Shown piece after piece: positions 7,319-16,285 of a stretch of 64,000 nucleotides of DNA. This stretch comes from G963701675 sp963701675. GTDB taxonomy: Bacteria > Planctomycetota > Planctomycetia > Gemmatales > Gemmataceae. Made by a program: the position numbers and the translations under genes. Numbering within the stretch: the first letter of the stretch is position 1; each line of letters starts with the position of its first letter. Below the pieces are notes generated by a model. That model had not been told where the DNA came from, made no database searches, and saw nothing but the letters and a program-made list of their open reading frames with translations. Location of the stretch: contig OY969623.1 in NCBI GenBank assembly GCA_963701675.1, positions 5,208,001 to 5,272,000 of the forward strand, given 5' to 3'.

Positions 7319-9882
7319 CCCCACACCACCAACCCTGGTTCGAATGGGTTGGATAAATCCGAATGGCGCGGCAACACCCGCACGGCATAACCTTGCTGCC
7401 CGCTCGCGCGGCACGCGATTGTGCCTTGAAACGTCCATGTAGAGCCCTCGTGCGCGCCGTTATGACTCATGCGTACGGTTCGCGGACTGGGGATTTCTCC
7501 TAGCGAATCGACGCTGCCGTGGAAGAGTTGCACTTCGACATCGTCCGGCGCCAATGCGCCCAGGTCGATCTTCGCCTTCACTCCCATCTCGGCGCCGACG
7601 CGCATGGGATCATTACCCTTTGTTTCAACCGAATGCACACGCACTTGGGTCCAGCCCTGGCTTAACCGTTTCCGCCATTGCGCTAGCTCCGCCGCCTTCC
7701 TCAGGTGGTCGATGGACAGTGTGGCGAAGCGCTGATCTGCAGGGCGATAACACCGTTCGACGTACTCCTGAATCATGCGGTGGGTGTTGAAGTAAGGGCA
7801 GATAGTCCCGGTGGACCGTTTCATGAAACTGAGCCAGCCGCGAGGCAATCCATCGCCGGATCGTTGATAGAAAAGGGGAACGATTTCCTGTTCGAGTAAG
7901 TCATAGATAGCGCGACTTTCGACGTCGTCCTGGTATGGAAGATCGGTGTATTCCTCGCCGGCGCCGATGGCCCAGCCGCAACTGCTGTCGCGCTCGTATG
8001 CCTCGACCCACCAACCATCCAATACGCTCAAGTTGATGGCGCCGTTGGCACAGACCTTCATTCCGCTCGTACCGGATGCTTCGAGCGGGCGGCGGGGATT
8101 GTTGAGCCAGACATCCACACCTTGCACGAGGTAACGTGCGACGTTGATGTCGTAATCCTCGATAAACATGATGCGACGGCGAAACTCCGGCCGCCGGGCG
8201 ACGTGCAAGATCTCAGCGATGAGTTCCTTGCCGCCATGGTCGCGTGGATGGGCCTTTCCCGCGAAAATGATCTGAACGGGACGCTCTTTGTTATTGAGTA
8301 TCGCCGCGAGCCGATCGAGGTTGCGAAAAACCAGCGTCCCGCGCTTATAGGTCGCGAATCGGCGGGCAAAACCAATCGTGAGTGCGTCGGGATCGAGGAC
8401 TTCGTCCGCGCGGGCGATTTCCGCCGGCGGCGCACCACGGCGCTTCAGTTGCATCTTGAGTCGCTGGCGTGCGAAGGCTACCAAACGTTCGCGGCGGCGT
8501 TCATGGGTTCGCCAAAGTTCCGCATTGGGAATCAAGTCGGCGCGCTTCCAGATCGAATGATCGGTTGGCCGTTCTTCCCATTGCACGCCAAGGTAGCGGT
8601 CATAGAGTTGGGCCATCTCGGGGGCCAACCAACTGCGAGTGTGAACCCCGTTAGTGATCGATGTGATGGGAATTTCCGGTTCGGGAAGTTCCGGCCAGAT
8701 GTTCTTCCACATCTTGCGTGACACAGTGCCGTGCAAGCGGCTTACGCCGTTGCTGGTGTTCGCGAGGCGAATGGCGAGCACGGTCATGCAGAATTGCTCG
8801 TTCTGATCCTTTGGATTCTGCCGCCCAAGGCCGAGAAAGTCCTCACGACTGATTTTCAATTGCGGTAGGTGGGCGGAAAAGTACTGCTCCACCAGGTGCG
8901 GAGGAAAAACGTCGTTGCCGGCGGGCACGGGAGTGTGAGTGGTGAAACACGTCCCAGCGATGACGGCTTCTCGCGCGGTGTCAAAATCGACGTTATGCTC
9001 CTCCATAAATAATCGAATCCGTTCCAAACCGCAGAACGCTGAGTGTCCTTCGTTCATGTGGCAGACCGTCGGCTCCTTGCCCAGCGCACGCAGGGCGCGA
9101 ATTCCGCCGATGCCGAGAATCATTTCCTGACGAATGCGGAGCTCCGTGTCACCGCCGTAGAGTTGCGCGGTAATGGCGCGGTCTTCGGCGTTGTTCTTGG
9201 TGATGTTGGTGTCCAACAGGTAAAGCGGCACGCGGCCGACCTGAATTCGCCAGACCCGCGCCCATACCTCCCGTCCAGGAAACGGAATCGAAATCAGGAG
9301 TGGAGCGCCGTCGGGCAGGCTTTCAGGGATCAACGGCAGGTTAAAGAAATCGTTCTCCGGATAGCGCTCCTGTTGCCAGCCGTCCACGTTGAGATATTGG
9401 CGGAAGTATCCTTCACGATACATTAACCCGACGCCGATGAGCGGCACGCCCAAATCGCTGGCGGACTTGAGATGGTCGCCAGCCAGAACGCCCAAGCCGC
9501 CGGAGTAGACCGGAATGCTCTCGTGTATGCCAAACTCAGCGGAGAAATACGCAATTCGGCAACGATCGTCTTCTCCGTACGTCTCGCGGTACCACGTCGG
9601 CGCCGACATGTAGTGTTCCAGGGCTTCGGCGACACGATCCATATGCGCCAAGAAGCCGCCGTCGTCGAGCAGTTGATCGAGCCGGGTCTGGTCGATGGCG
9701 CTCAGCAACTTTACGGGACTGTTGCCCAGCTCCTCGAAGCGGTCGTCATCGATTCGACGGAAGAGAGAAACCGCGTCGTGGTTCCAACACCACCACAGGT
9801 TGTAGGCAATCCGCTGGAGCGGCTCCAGGCGGTCGGGTAGGTGCGGTAAGACAGTGAAGGTGCGGATGGACCGTTGAGCCAT
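7315..9882 (-). CDS. glgP: alpha-glucan (glycogen) phosphorylase
   Basis: An 855-residue GT35 phosphorylase that releases glucose-1-phosphate from glycogen or maltodextrin. It has the short N-terminus of the archaeal/thermophile-type subfamily (PDRLEPLQRIAYNLWWCWNHD). The substrate-site segments YFSAEFGIHESIPVYSGGLG and HMNEGHSAF are present. The PLP-binding region reads EASGTSGMKVCANGAINLS, in which the Lys of SGMK forms the Schiff base. Length fits the subfamily. The start at 9882 (MAQRSIRTFTVLP) follows a GAGGT-type ribosome site. The gene stands alone facing away from the UDP-glucuronate decarboxylase gene, with 255 bases of spacer in which I see no clear gene. Confidence 0.93.
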   Translation of the reverse strand: MAQRSIRTFTVLPHLPDRLEPLQRIAYNLWWCWNHDAVSLFRRIDDDRFEELGNSPVKLLSAIDQTRLDQLLDDGGFLAHMDRVAEALEHYMSAPTWYRETYGEDDRCRIAYFSAEFGIHESIPVYSGGLGVLAGDHLKSASDLGVPLIGVGLMYREGYFRQYLNVDGWQQERYPENDFFNLPLIPESLPDGAPLLISIPFPGREVWARVWRIQVGRVPLYLLDTNITKNNAEDRAITAQLYGGDTELRIRQEMILGIGGIRALRALGKEPTVCHMNEGHSAFCGLERIRLFMEEHNVDFDTAREAVIAGTCFTTHTPVPAGNDVFPPHLVEQYFSAHLPQLKISREDFLGLGRQNPKDQNEQFCMTVLAIRLANTSNGVSRLHGTVSRKMWKNIWPELPEPEIPITSITNGVHTRSWLAPEMAQLYDRYLGVQWEERPTDHSIWKRADLIPNAELWRTHERRRERLVAFARQRLKMQLKRRGAPPAEIARADEVLDPDALTIGFARRFATYKRGTLVFRNLDRLAAILNNKERPVQIIFAGKAHPRDHGGKELIAEILHVARRPEFRRRIMFIEDYDINVARYLVQGVDVWLNNPRRPLEASGTSGMKVCANGAINLSVLDGWWVEAYERDSSCGWAIGAGEEYTDLPYQDDVESRAIYDLLEQEIVPLFYQRSGDGLPRGWLSFMKRSTGTICPYFNTHRMIQEYVERCYRPADQRFATLSIDHLRKAAELAQWRKRLSQGWTQVRVHSVETKGNDPMRVGAEMGVKAKIDLGALAPDDVEVQLFHGSVDSLGEIPSPRTVRMSHNGAHEGSTWTFQGTIACRASGQQGYAVRVLPRHSDLSNPFEPGLVVWG

Positions 9883-10137
9883 TTCGACCTCACAAGGGGA
9901 TGCCCGCGCCGAGAAACGGCGATCACAGGGCCGAAGCTATAACGTTTCAGCACTGGTATGTTAACAGAGGGTCAATGCCTGCGGCTCGCCGTGGAGCGAA
10001 GTGCTACTGGCACTTCTTGTGCGAGGGACACCGAAAGTAGCGATTGTTTCTAAAGTAGCATAGCTGGCGTCGCGCCACTTTCAAGTTTGGGGTGGCGGAG
10101 TGCAAACGCCTGCAGCGAACTCAAAAGGACCACTTCT

Positions 10138-11085
10138 ATGCGCACGGTGATCACCGGCGGCGCCGGATTCGTCGGCTCTCATCTCTGTGAACGCTTCCTG
10201 GCCGAAGGGCATGAAGTCGTATGCGTCGATAACCTGATTACGGGCGCCCTGGTCAACCTGGAGCATCTGCGGAGCAACGACCGATTCAGTTTCATCCGTC
10301 ACGACATCTCGCACCCCCTCGAGATCGACGGCCCGGTCGATAGCATTCTCCACTTCGCATCGCCGGCTAGCCCCGTGGATTACCTGCGCCATCCGATTCC
10401 GACGTTGAAAGTAGGTTCCCTGGGAACACACAATACGCTCGGCCTGGCGAAAGCGAAGAAGTCGCGGTACTTGCTTGCCAGTACCAGCGAAGTATATGGC
10501 GATCCCGAAAAACACCCGCAGCGTGAAGACTATTGGGGCCACGTCAATCCGATCGGAGTTCGCGGCGTCTACGACGAAGCCAAGCGATTTGCCGAGGCGA
10601 TGACGATGGCTTACCACCGGTCGCACAATGTCAATTCACACATCGTTCGAATCTTCAATACCTACGGTCCGCGAATGCGACTCGACGACGGGCGCGTGCT
10701 TCCGAATTTCGTCGGCCAGGCGATGCGTGGCGAACCGCTGACCGTGTATGGTGACGGCAAGCAAACGCGGAGCTTCTGTTTCGTGGATGACTTAGTCGAC
10801 GGAATCTATCGGCTGCTTTTCACCGATTTTCACGAGCCGGTGAACCTCGGCAATCCGAGCGAGATTACGATCTTGGAGTTTGCTCAGGAGATTCTGGCCT
10901 TGTCGGGAAGCAAGAGTTCAATCGCGTACCGGCCGTTGCCACAGGACGATCCTAAGGTTCGGCGGCCGGACATTTCCCGTGCCCGTGAACTTCTCAAGTG
11001 GGAGCCGAAGGTCGACCGGCGCGAAGGTCTAAAACGAACGCTGGCCTATTTCGAGCGCACGCTGGCGAGTGGCGGCCGACGCTGA
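10138..11085 (+). CDS. UDP-glucuronate decarboxylase (UDP-xylose synthase), extended SDR
   Basis: A 315-residue NAD-dependent extended short-chain dehydrogenase that converts UDP-glucuronate to UDP-xylose. The NAD-binding motif TGGAGFVGSH is at residues 6-15. The segments LHFASPASPVDYL, TSEVYGDPEKHPQ-type and the catalytic Y-x-x-x-K (YDEAK, Tyr145) match this enzyme group. NTYGPRMRLDDGRVLPNF is diagnostic of UXS enzymes. The start is the ATG at 10138, preceded by AAAAGGA. Reads 5' of that ATG are not conserved. A role in making xylose-containing surface glycans is inferred from the family. Confidence 0.92.
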   Translation: MRTVITGGAGFVGSHLCERFLAEGHEVVCVDNLITGALVNLEHLRSNDRFSFIRHDISHPLEIDGPVDSILHFASPASPVDYLRHPIPTLKVGSLGTHNTLGLAKAKKSRYLLASTSEVYGDPEKHPQREDYWGHVNPIGVRGVYDEAKRFAEAMTMAYHRSHNVNSHIVRIFNTYGPRMRLDDGRVLPNFVGQAMRGEPLTVYGDGKQTRSFCFVDDLVDGIYRLLFTDFHEPVNLGNPSEITILEFAQEILALSGSKSSIAYRPLPQDDPKVRRPDISRARELLKWEPKVDRREGLKRTLAYFERTLASGGRR

Positions 11086-11177
11086 AAAAGCTTGACTCCG
11101 CCCAGGGAAAAGAGTCCCATAGGAAGAGGAAAGGCCGGTCGTTTTCGAGGGATTGTACGAACTCAAAGGAGTGACTA

Positions 11178-12041
11178 ATGTCGTGTGCCATCGGCCGGCT
11201 GAGGTCGAATTCCATTCGATACGCCATCGTCGTCTTGTTAGCGATTGGTTTTGTCAGTGCCACGTGGCAGACTGCGCGAGCCCAAGGCGAAGGCGCTGCC
11301 GAAGCCGAAGTCGCGCCCGAAAAGAAGCCGGCTCGTAACCTTTTCACGCACATCATTCGCTCTGCCGGAATCGTCTTTGGGCCACTGCTCCTGGCGATCT
11401 CGATCGGTCTGTGCGCCCTCATCGTGCTCTTGGCAATGGACCTGCGAATGAGCACGGCGATTCCGCCGGGCTTTGTGGAGGAGTTTGCCGACATCGTGAA
11501 CAAGCGCAAGCTTCAAGATGCGTTCGAGCTTGCCAAGAATAATGAATCCTTCCTCGGTCGAGTCCTGGCGGCGGGAATGGGACGGCTCAAGTATGGCCTA
11601 GAAGATGCCCGCGAAGTCAGCCTGAACACGGTCGAGAGTATCAAGGCCACCAAAGAACAGCTTATCACCTACCTCGCGACCATCGGAACACTGGGGCCGC
11701 TCATTGGACTGGTTGGGACGGTGTACGGCATGATTCTGAGCTTCATGGAGCTGAGTTACGGCGGCACGCCGCGTGTCGATAAATTGGCCGACGGCATTTC
11801 GCACGCCCTGGTGGTCACTTTGCTCGGCGTCGCACTGTCCGTACCGGCGATTTTCTTTCATGCGTTCTTTCGAAATCGGCTCATTCGCATGTCGATGGAT
11901 ACGGCGAATCTCGCGGACGACCTGCTGACGCAACTGTTCCACAATTCACGTAAGCCGGCTACGGTTCCCGTTCCGGCAACGGGCACGTCCGGGTCGTCGG
12001 TCGCCAAGCCGGTTTCGCCCTCACCCTCAGCGGCTGGCTAA
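11178..12041 (+). CDS. MotA/TolQ/ExbB-type proton channel protein
   Basis: A 287-residue inner-membrane proton-channel subunit. It has an N-terminal signal-like segment (IRYAIVVLLAIGFVSATWQTARAQ) that most ExbB proteins lack, followed by a Glu/Lys linker. Three further membrane helices lie near residues 58-80, 155-180 and 205-225. The conserved channel helix reads LGPLIGLVGTVYGMI, and the final helix contains ALVVTLLGVALSVPAIFF. AAAGGAG precedes the ATG at 11178. It is the first gene of an operon (3 bases to the next start) with two ExbD proteins and a TonB-like anchored protein. Confidence 0.9.
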   Translation: MSCAIGRLRSNSIRYAIVVLLAIGFVSATWQTARAQGEGAAEAEVAPEKKPARNLFTHIIRSAGIVFGPLLLAISIGLCALIVLLAMDLRMSTAIPPGFVEEFADIVNKRKLQDAFELAKNNESFLGRVLAAGMGRLKYGLEDAREVSLNTVESIKATKEQLITYLATIGTLGPLIGLVGTVYGMILSFMELSYGGTPRVDKLADGISHALVVTLLGVALSVPAIFFHAFFRNRLIRMSMDTANLADDLLTQLFHNSRKPATVPVPATGTSGSSVAKPVSPSPSAAG

Positions 12042-12044
12042 GCC

Positions 12045-12530
12045 ATGGCGCACGGCATAACGGCTACCTCGAGCAAGTGCGAGCCCAACCTGACGCCGCT
12101 GTTGGACATGGTGCTCCAGCTCCTCATGTTCTTTATTCTGTGCGCGAACTTCGCCACGACCCAGGTGAACGAGAACATTCAACTCCCGATCATGCAGTCG
12201 GCTCGGCCGGCAGACAAGAAGGAAACCGAGCTGCTCTACCTTAATCTTCAGGCGGACGGCACACTGGAAATGCTCGGTAAAGAACCGACCAAGAAACCCG
12301 CGGTGATTCGCACGAACTTGCGCACCTATCGGGATGATACCCTCCGCGCTCAGCGGACCGAGGAAGTCAAACAACTGAAGACGGTGATCGTGCTGCGAGC
12401 GGACAAGAATGCCGAGTATAAGGACGTGTTTCAAATCCTGCACTGGTGCAAAGAGATCGGTTATGGCAAATTCCAGATGCGAGCGATGACTCGCGCGGAA
12501 AAAGCCGTCGAAATGAAGCCAAGGCCATGA
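12045..12530 (+). CDS. ExbD/TolR-type biopolymer transport protein (first copy)
   Basis: A 161-residue ExbD/TolR family protein: short cytoplasmic N-terminus, one membrane helix and a periplasmic domain. The helix reads NLTPLLDMVLQLLMFFIL and includes the Asp that carries protons in ExbD/TolR. The periplasmic part ends with the K-D-V-F-Q-I-L-H-W-C-K-E-I-G-Y pattern of the ExbD fold. It follows the ExbB gene by 3 bases, and its stop overlaps the next start (ATGA), so the two ExbD proteins are translationally coupled. Confidence 0.9.
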   Translation: MAHGITATSSKCEPNLTPLLDMVLQLLMFFILCANFATTQVNENIQLPIMQSARPADKKETELLYLNLQADGTLEMLGKEPTKKPAVIRTNLRTYRDDTLRAQRTEEVKQLKTVIVLRADKNAEYKDVFQILHWCKEIGYGKFQMRAMTRAEKAVEMKPRP

Positions 12531-13069
12531 CCCGCAAACTGAAACCCGATGAGCCTGTGGAAATCGTGTTGCCGGCCGCCTCGTTTCTTGACATGGTCTT
12601 TCAATTGTTTGCCTTTTTCATCATCACCTACAATCCTTCGGCGTTAGAGGGTCAGGTGGAATTGGCTCTACCGGCCAGCGGACAGGCCCGAGCCGAAACG
12701 CCGGAGCAGTCGGACCCGACCGTCGTTCCCGACAAGGACGCGGAGCTTCGGACCGAGCTGGTGGTATTCGTGAAGGCTAATCAAGCAGCCGGAAACGGAA
12801 CCATCGGCGCCGTCACCGTGGAAGACAATGCCGGAGTCGCGACCGAGGTCTCGGTCGATCCGGAAAAGGATCCTGATCTGGTGGCACTGCGCGACTACCT
12901 CAAGCGAACGCAAATAGGCTTGAGCGACAAGGATTCCATAAAGATCAAGGCGGAGTCGGCGTTGAAGCACGAGTTCGTTCTGAAGGTCATGGACGCGTGT
13001 GCGACGGCCGGCTTTAAGAACATCGGATTTGCGCCGCCGCCGGATTACCCGGGAGCGAGCGGCTCGTGA
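12527..13069 (+). CDS. ExbD/TolR-type biopolymer transport protein (second copy)
   Basis: A 180-residue second ExbD/TolR protein. The membrane helix is SFLDMVFQLFAFFIIT, again with the proton-carrying Asp. The periplasmic domain is larger than in the first copy and contains a charged insertion (about residues 55-105). It ends in HEFVLKVMDACATAGFKNIGF, the standard ExbD C-terminal strand-helix. I chose the ATG at 12527, which overlaps the preceding stop by 4 bases; the longer frame from 12446 has no family support. Two ExbD copies suggest a heteromeric stator with the ExbB protein. Confidence 0.9.
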   Translation: MTRKLKPDEPVEIVLPAASFLDMVFQLFAFFIITYNPSALEGQVELALPASGQARAETPEQSDPTVVPDKDAELRTELVVFVKANQAAGNGTIGAVTVEDNAGVATEVSVDPEKDPDLVALRDYLKRTQIGLSDKDSIKIKAESALKHEFVLKVMDACATAGFKNIGFAPPPDYPGASGS

Positions 13070-13120
13070 CGGCTTGCGCTCGCCGCGCCATCCTGTTACA
13101 ATTCAAGAACTCTGCATACG

Positions 13121-13972
13121 ATGCTCTCAAAGTTCAAGCACCTGATTTGGTTCGTCGCCGTCCTGGGACTGGCATGTCCATGTGCGCTTAGTCAGGACCC
13201 GTCATCGTGCGATACGCCGCCGCGTGCGCCATCTTTCGTGGAAGATCTCGCGGGACGTGTCGCGGATAGAACCGGTCTTCCCACGGCAGATCCAGCCGAC
13301 CGGCCAGAGGAGTACAGGCTGTACTGCCTGACTCTCAATACCGCCCGTGCCGCCTCAATCGAGGCGTTCGCAAACAGCACGCTCCACGGCGTGACGTACG
13401 CTCATCTTTTTGAGCAACCGGACAAGTACCGAGGCGAAGTGGTGAGCTATCAAGGCCGGCTCAAGCGTGTGCGAAAGTTCGACGCACCCGATCCGCTCAA
13501 AGCCGAAATCTCGAGCATCTATGAGTGCGGAATCTTTGACCTGAACCGCTATGGCGCGAATCCAATTATCGCAATAATGACGGAATTGCCGCCGAACGTG
13601 CCGGTGGCGGAGGAGCTTGACATTCCCGTAAGCGCGCGCGGGTACTTCTTCAAACTATGGCGGTACAAAGCGGGTGATGCGTGGCGGGATGCGCCGCTAA
13701 TAATAGGCCGAACGGTTCAGCTTGCTCCCGGCGCCCAGTGGTCCACGACGGAAGATGTAAACACAAGCTTCACGCGCGACTTGGTGATTGGTACGATCGG
13801 ATTGTTCGGGGCCACGATTGGGCTGATCGCAATTCTGGGCTGGTGGTATCGTCGCGGTGATAAGCGGGTTCAGAATTTCGTTGATGCCCGACGAAGAAAC
13901 GCGGTATCGGAGCCTGTGATAGAAGAGCGTTTGCACAATGGGACCCCATCTTCACACTCACTATTGGAGTAG
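13121..13972 (+). CDS. exported membrane-anchored hypothetical protein of the ExbB/D operon
   Basis: A 283-residue protein I do not recognise by name. It starts with a signal peptide (HLIWFVAVLGLACPCALSQ). A globular domain follows (about residues 90-200) containing YAHLFEQPDKYRGEVVSYQGRLKRVRKF and an I-G-R-T-V-Q-L closing strand, which resembles the planctomycete proteins that combine an OB-like domain with a single C-terminal membrane helix. That helix is near residues 215-238 (VIGTIGLFGATIGLIAILGWW) with a basic tail after it. It lies 51 bases after ExbD and 15 bases before the toroid protein, so it probably belongs to the same transport machine. Confidence 0.75.
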   Translation: MLSKFKHLIWFVAVLGLACPCALSQDPSSCDTPPRAPSFVEDLAGRVADRTGLPTADPADRPEEYRLYCLTLNTARAASIEAFANSTLHGVTYAHLFEQPDKYRGEVVSYQGRLKRVRKFDAPDPLKAEISSIYECGIFDLNRYGANPIIAIMTELPPNVPVAEELDIPVSARGYFFKLWRYKAGDAWRDAPLIIGRTVQLAPGAQWSTTEDVNTSFTRDLVIGTIGLFGATIGLIAILGWWYRRGDKRVQNFVDARRRNAVSEPVIEERLHNGTPSSHSLLE

Positions 13973-13987
13973 GCGGAGTCGACAGCC

Positions 13988-15600
13988 ATGACGGAATCGA
14001 ATCCCCCACCGACGCCGCCACAGACACCGCCACCGCCTCAGCGCGTGCACGCCCCGGATGCCGCGACGTTCGAGCATCGCGAATGGTGGCTCTTGGTTCC
14101 CGCGTGGGTCACGAGCGGTTTCGTGCACGTCCTTTTGCTTTCGTTGCTGCTCTTCGTCCACGGACCGGCCGGCGCCGATGCGACGCCGGAAACCGAAGTC
14201 GTCGAAACTCGCGTCGATGACGAAGTGATGAAACAGTACAACCTGGAAAACACGGACATCGGCAACAATCCAGACCTGCCCACTAATTACAATCTGCCGC
14301 GGATTGAGGACATTAGTGTCCCGGGCCCGGTGAACCTGAACGAACAAGTCGGCATCTTGAATGCGGACCCGGCGTTGACGGCGCGGACGTTGCCGCCGCC
14401 GCCGGGATTGGGCAACAACACAGGCCAGGGTGGCGGCTCGGATTCAGGAATCTTCGGCAAGGGCAATCCCCTTGGCTTCGCCGGCGGCATGAGCGGCCCA
14501 CTCATGATGCCGGGAAGTTTCGGCGGCCGCAGCGGCGCCACGCGCGAACGCATGCTTGCCGAAGGCGGTGGGAATTCGAAATCAGAAGCCGCCGTGGCCA
14601 ACGGCTTGGACTGGCTGGCGCGTCATCAATCCGACGACGGACATTGGTCGCTCGACGGCTACATGGCCGGGCGATGCAATTGCACCGGAGGCGGCCGACG
14701 CAACGACATCGCCGGCACCGCCTTCGGGTTGCTTCCGATGCTCGGCGCCGGTCAAACGCACAAGGGCGCTGCCGGTAAGATGACCGGAAAATACTCAAAG
14801 AACGTCGAGCGTGGTTTGCGCTACTTGATTCTGAAACAGAACTCCGAAGGCTATTTCGGCGGAGGGATGTATGCCCATGGACTGGCTTCCATCGCCATGT
14901 GCGAGGCCTACGCACTCACCCGCGATCCGGCCCTGTTGAAGCCGACGGAAAAAGCCTTGAACTTCATTGCGAAGGCGCAAAGCAAGAAGACCGGCGGCTG
15001 GCGCTACAACCCGAACGACGAGACAGCCGATACGTCAGTGGTGGGTTGGCAGGTAATGGCTTTGAAAAGCGGGCAACTTGCGGGCATCGAAGTCTCACCC
15101 GCTGTCCTCGATGGCGCAACGAGGTTCTTGGACTCTGTCGCCTCGACCGACGGCGGGGCTTATGGCTACGATCGCCGCCCCGAAGGATTGGAAGAGCGCA
15201 CAGCGCGACGACGGCTATCGGGCTTTTGTGTCGGCAGTACCTAGGATGGGGGCCGCGGCGGCCGGAGCTTCTGGCCGGCGCGGAGAAGATCAAGAATTCG
15301 CCGGCTCGGCAAGCCTCATCCGTCTATTACACCTACTACGCGGCCCAGGTGATGCACCACATGGGCGGCGATCTTTGGAAGACATGGAACGATCCGACTC
15401 GCGATTACCTGACAGAGACTCAGGACATGGGGAACACCCCAAAACGAGCCCACCAAAAAGGCAGTTGGGATTCGAGTCGTGATCGTTGGCATCGCGACGG
15501 CGGCCGGCTAATGATGACGTCTCTTTGCGTTTTGACGCTTGAAGTTTACTACCGCCACTTGCCGCTCTATCGCCGGGGCCTAGTGGCCGGCAATCCGTGA
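13988..15600 (+). CDS. TonB-like anchored prenyltransferase/squalene-oxidase repeat protein, one frameshift
   Basis: About 537 residues once the two frames are joined. Residues 1-33 are a Pro-rich cytoplasmic tail. One membrane helix follows at about 34-58, with Ser43, His47 and Leu54 spaced as in the SxxxH signature of TonB. A Pro/Gly-rich periplasmic linker (60-200) leads into an alpha/alpha-toroid with repeated A-x-x-x-G-L-x-W-L-A and G-G-W-R-Y units (SEAAVANGLDWLARHQSDDG, TGGWRYNPNDETADTSVVGW). The first frame fails near 15175-15205 after GGAYGYDRR. The second frame resumes as SATTAIGLLCRQYLGWG and ends at 15600. GCGC occurs at 15196 and 15203. It is the fifth gene of the ExbB/ExbD operon. 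Confidence 0.82.
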
Positions 15601-15619
15601 AGCTTCTCCCGGAGTTCGA

Positions 15620-16108
15620 ATGAGTGACTGGTGGTGGGCAGTGGTCATCGTCGCGGGCCTGATCGCAGGCGGCGTCTTCTTGCTTCGGAGACCGCTCCGT
15701 CGCCTCGGCCACGAAATCCAATCGGAGCGCGCTCAGGAGCTTTTTCGACTACAACGCGAAAGACTCGAACTTCTTTTTCTTCCTGCGGCGGCAGCGACCG
15801 GCAAGCCTCGTGGCTTGCGCTGGATGGAGTGCACGTTCGACGACGACGTGGTTTACGCGAGAGATCGAAACTCGCGAGAACTTGTCGCGCTCGTCGGTGT
15901 GACCATTCGATTCGAAGCGGTTGAAGGCAGCGATATGGAAGGACTTCCCGCGGTCGCGAATCTTCGAAATGCATCGGCGGTCTTTTACTTCCACAAAGGG
16001 CAATGGAACACTGCTGGAAAATGCGTGTTCAACTTGGGCCCCGTAGAAGCCGTGGAGCATTTCCGCAATCGTTACGAACGAATCGGCGCCGACAGCGTGA
16101 CGGGCTAA
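15620..16108 (+). CDS. membrane-anchored hypothetical protein
   Basis: A 162-residue protein with one N-terminal membrane helix (WWWAVVIVAGLIAGGVFLL), a short helical stretch rich in Glu/Arg (EIQSERAQELFRLQRERLEL) and a soluble domain. The domain reads GLRWMECTFDDDVVYARDRNSR...LVALVGVTIRFEAVEGSDMEG and ends with GKCVFNLGPVEAVEHF. This pattern is common in planctomycete proteins without assigned function. The start follows CCCGGAG by a few bases. It lies 19 bases after the toroid gene, so I take it as the last gene of the ExbB/ExbD operon. About 180 bases without a gene follow. Confidence 0.75.
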   Translation: MSDWWWAVVIVAGLIAGGVFLLRRPLRRLGHEIQSERAQELFRLQRERLELLFLPAAAATGKPRGLRWMECTFDDDVVYARDRNSRELVALVGVTIRFEAVEGSDMEGLPAVANLRNASAVFYFHKGQWNTAGKCVFNLGPVEAVEHFRNRYERIGADSVTG

Positions 16109-16285
16109 TGTTCCGTTCGTACCAAGCATGACGACCGTGCCGGTTTAGGCAGCGTAGTTACATCTCGTTTACGCCGATCCCACGCAGACAGATTCCGATC
16201 TTCGAGAGAAAATGCACAAGCCCCCAGCCGCATCCGCCCATCGCTCGTCGAGCGCCGCCACGTTCAGGCAATTAAAGAGGATGCA

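Noticed and set aside
11092..11120. promoter upstream of the ExbB gene (TTGACT, 17 bases, TCCCAT)
   Set aside because: Only the -35 box is good; the -10 box does not resemble TATAAT enough to call.
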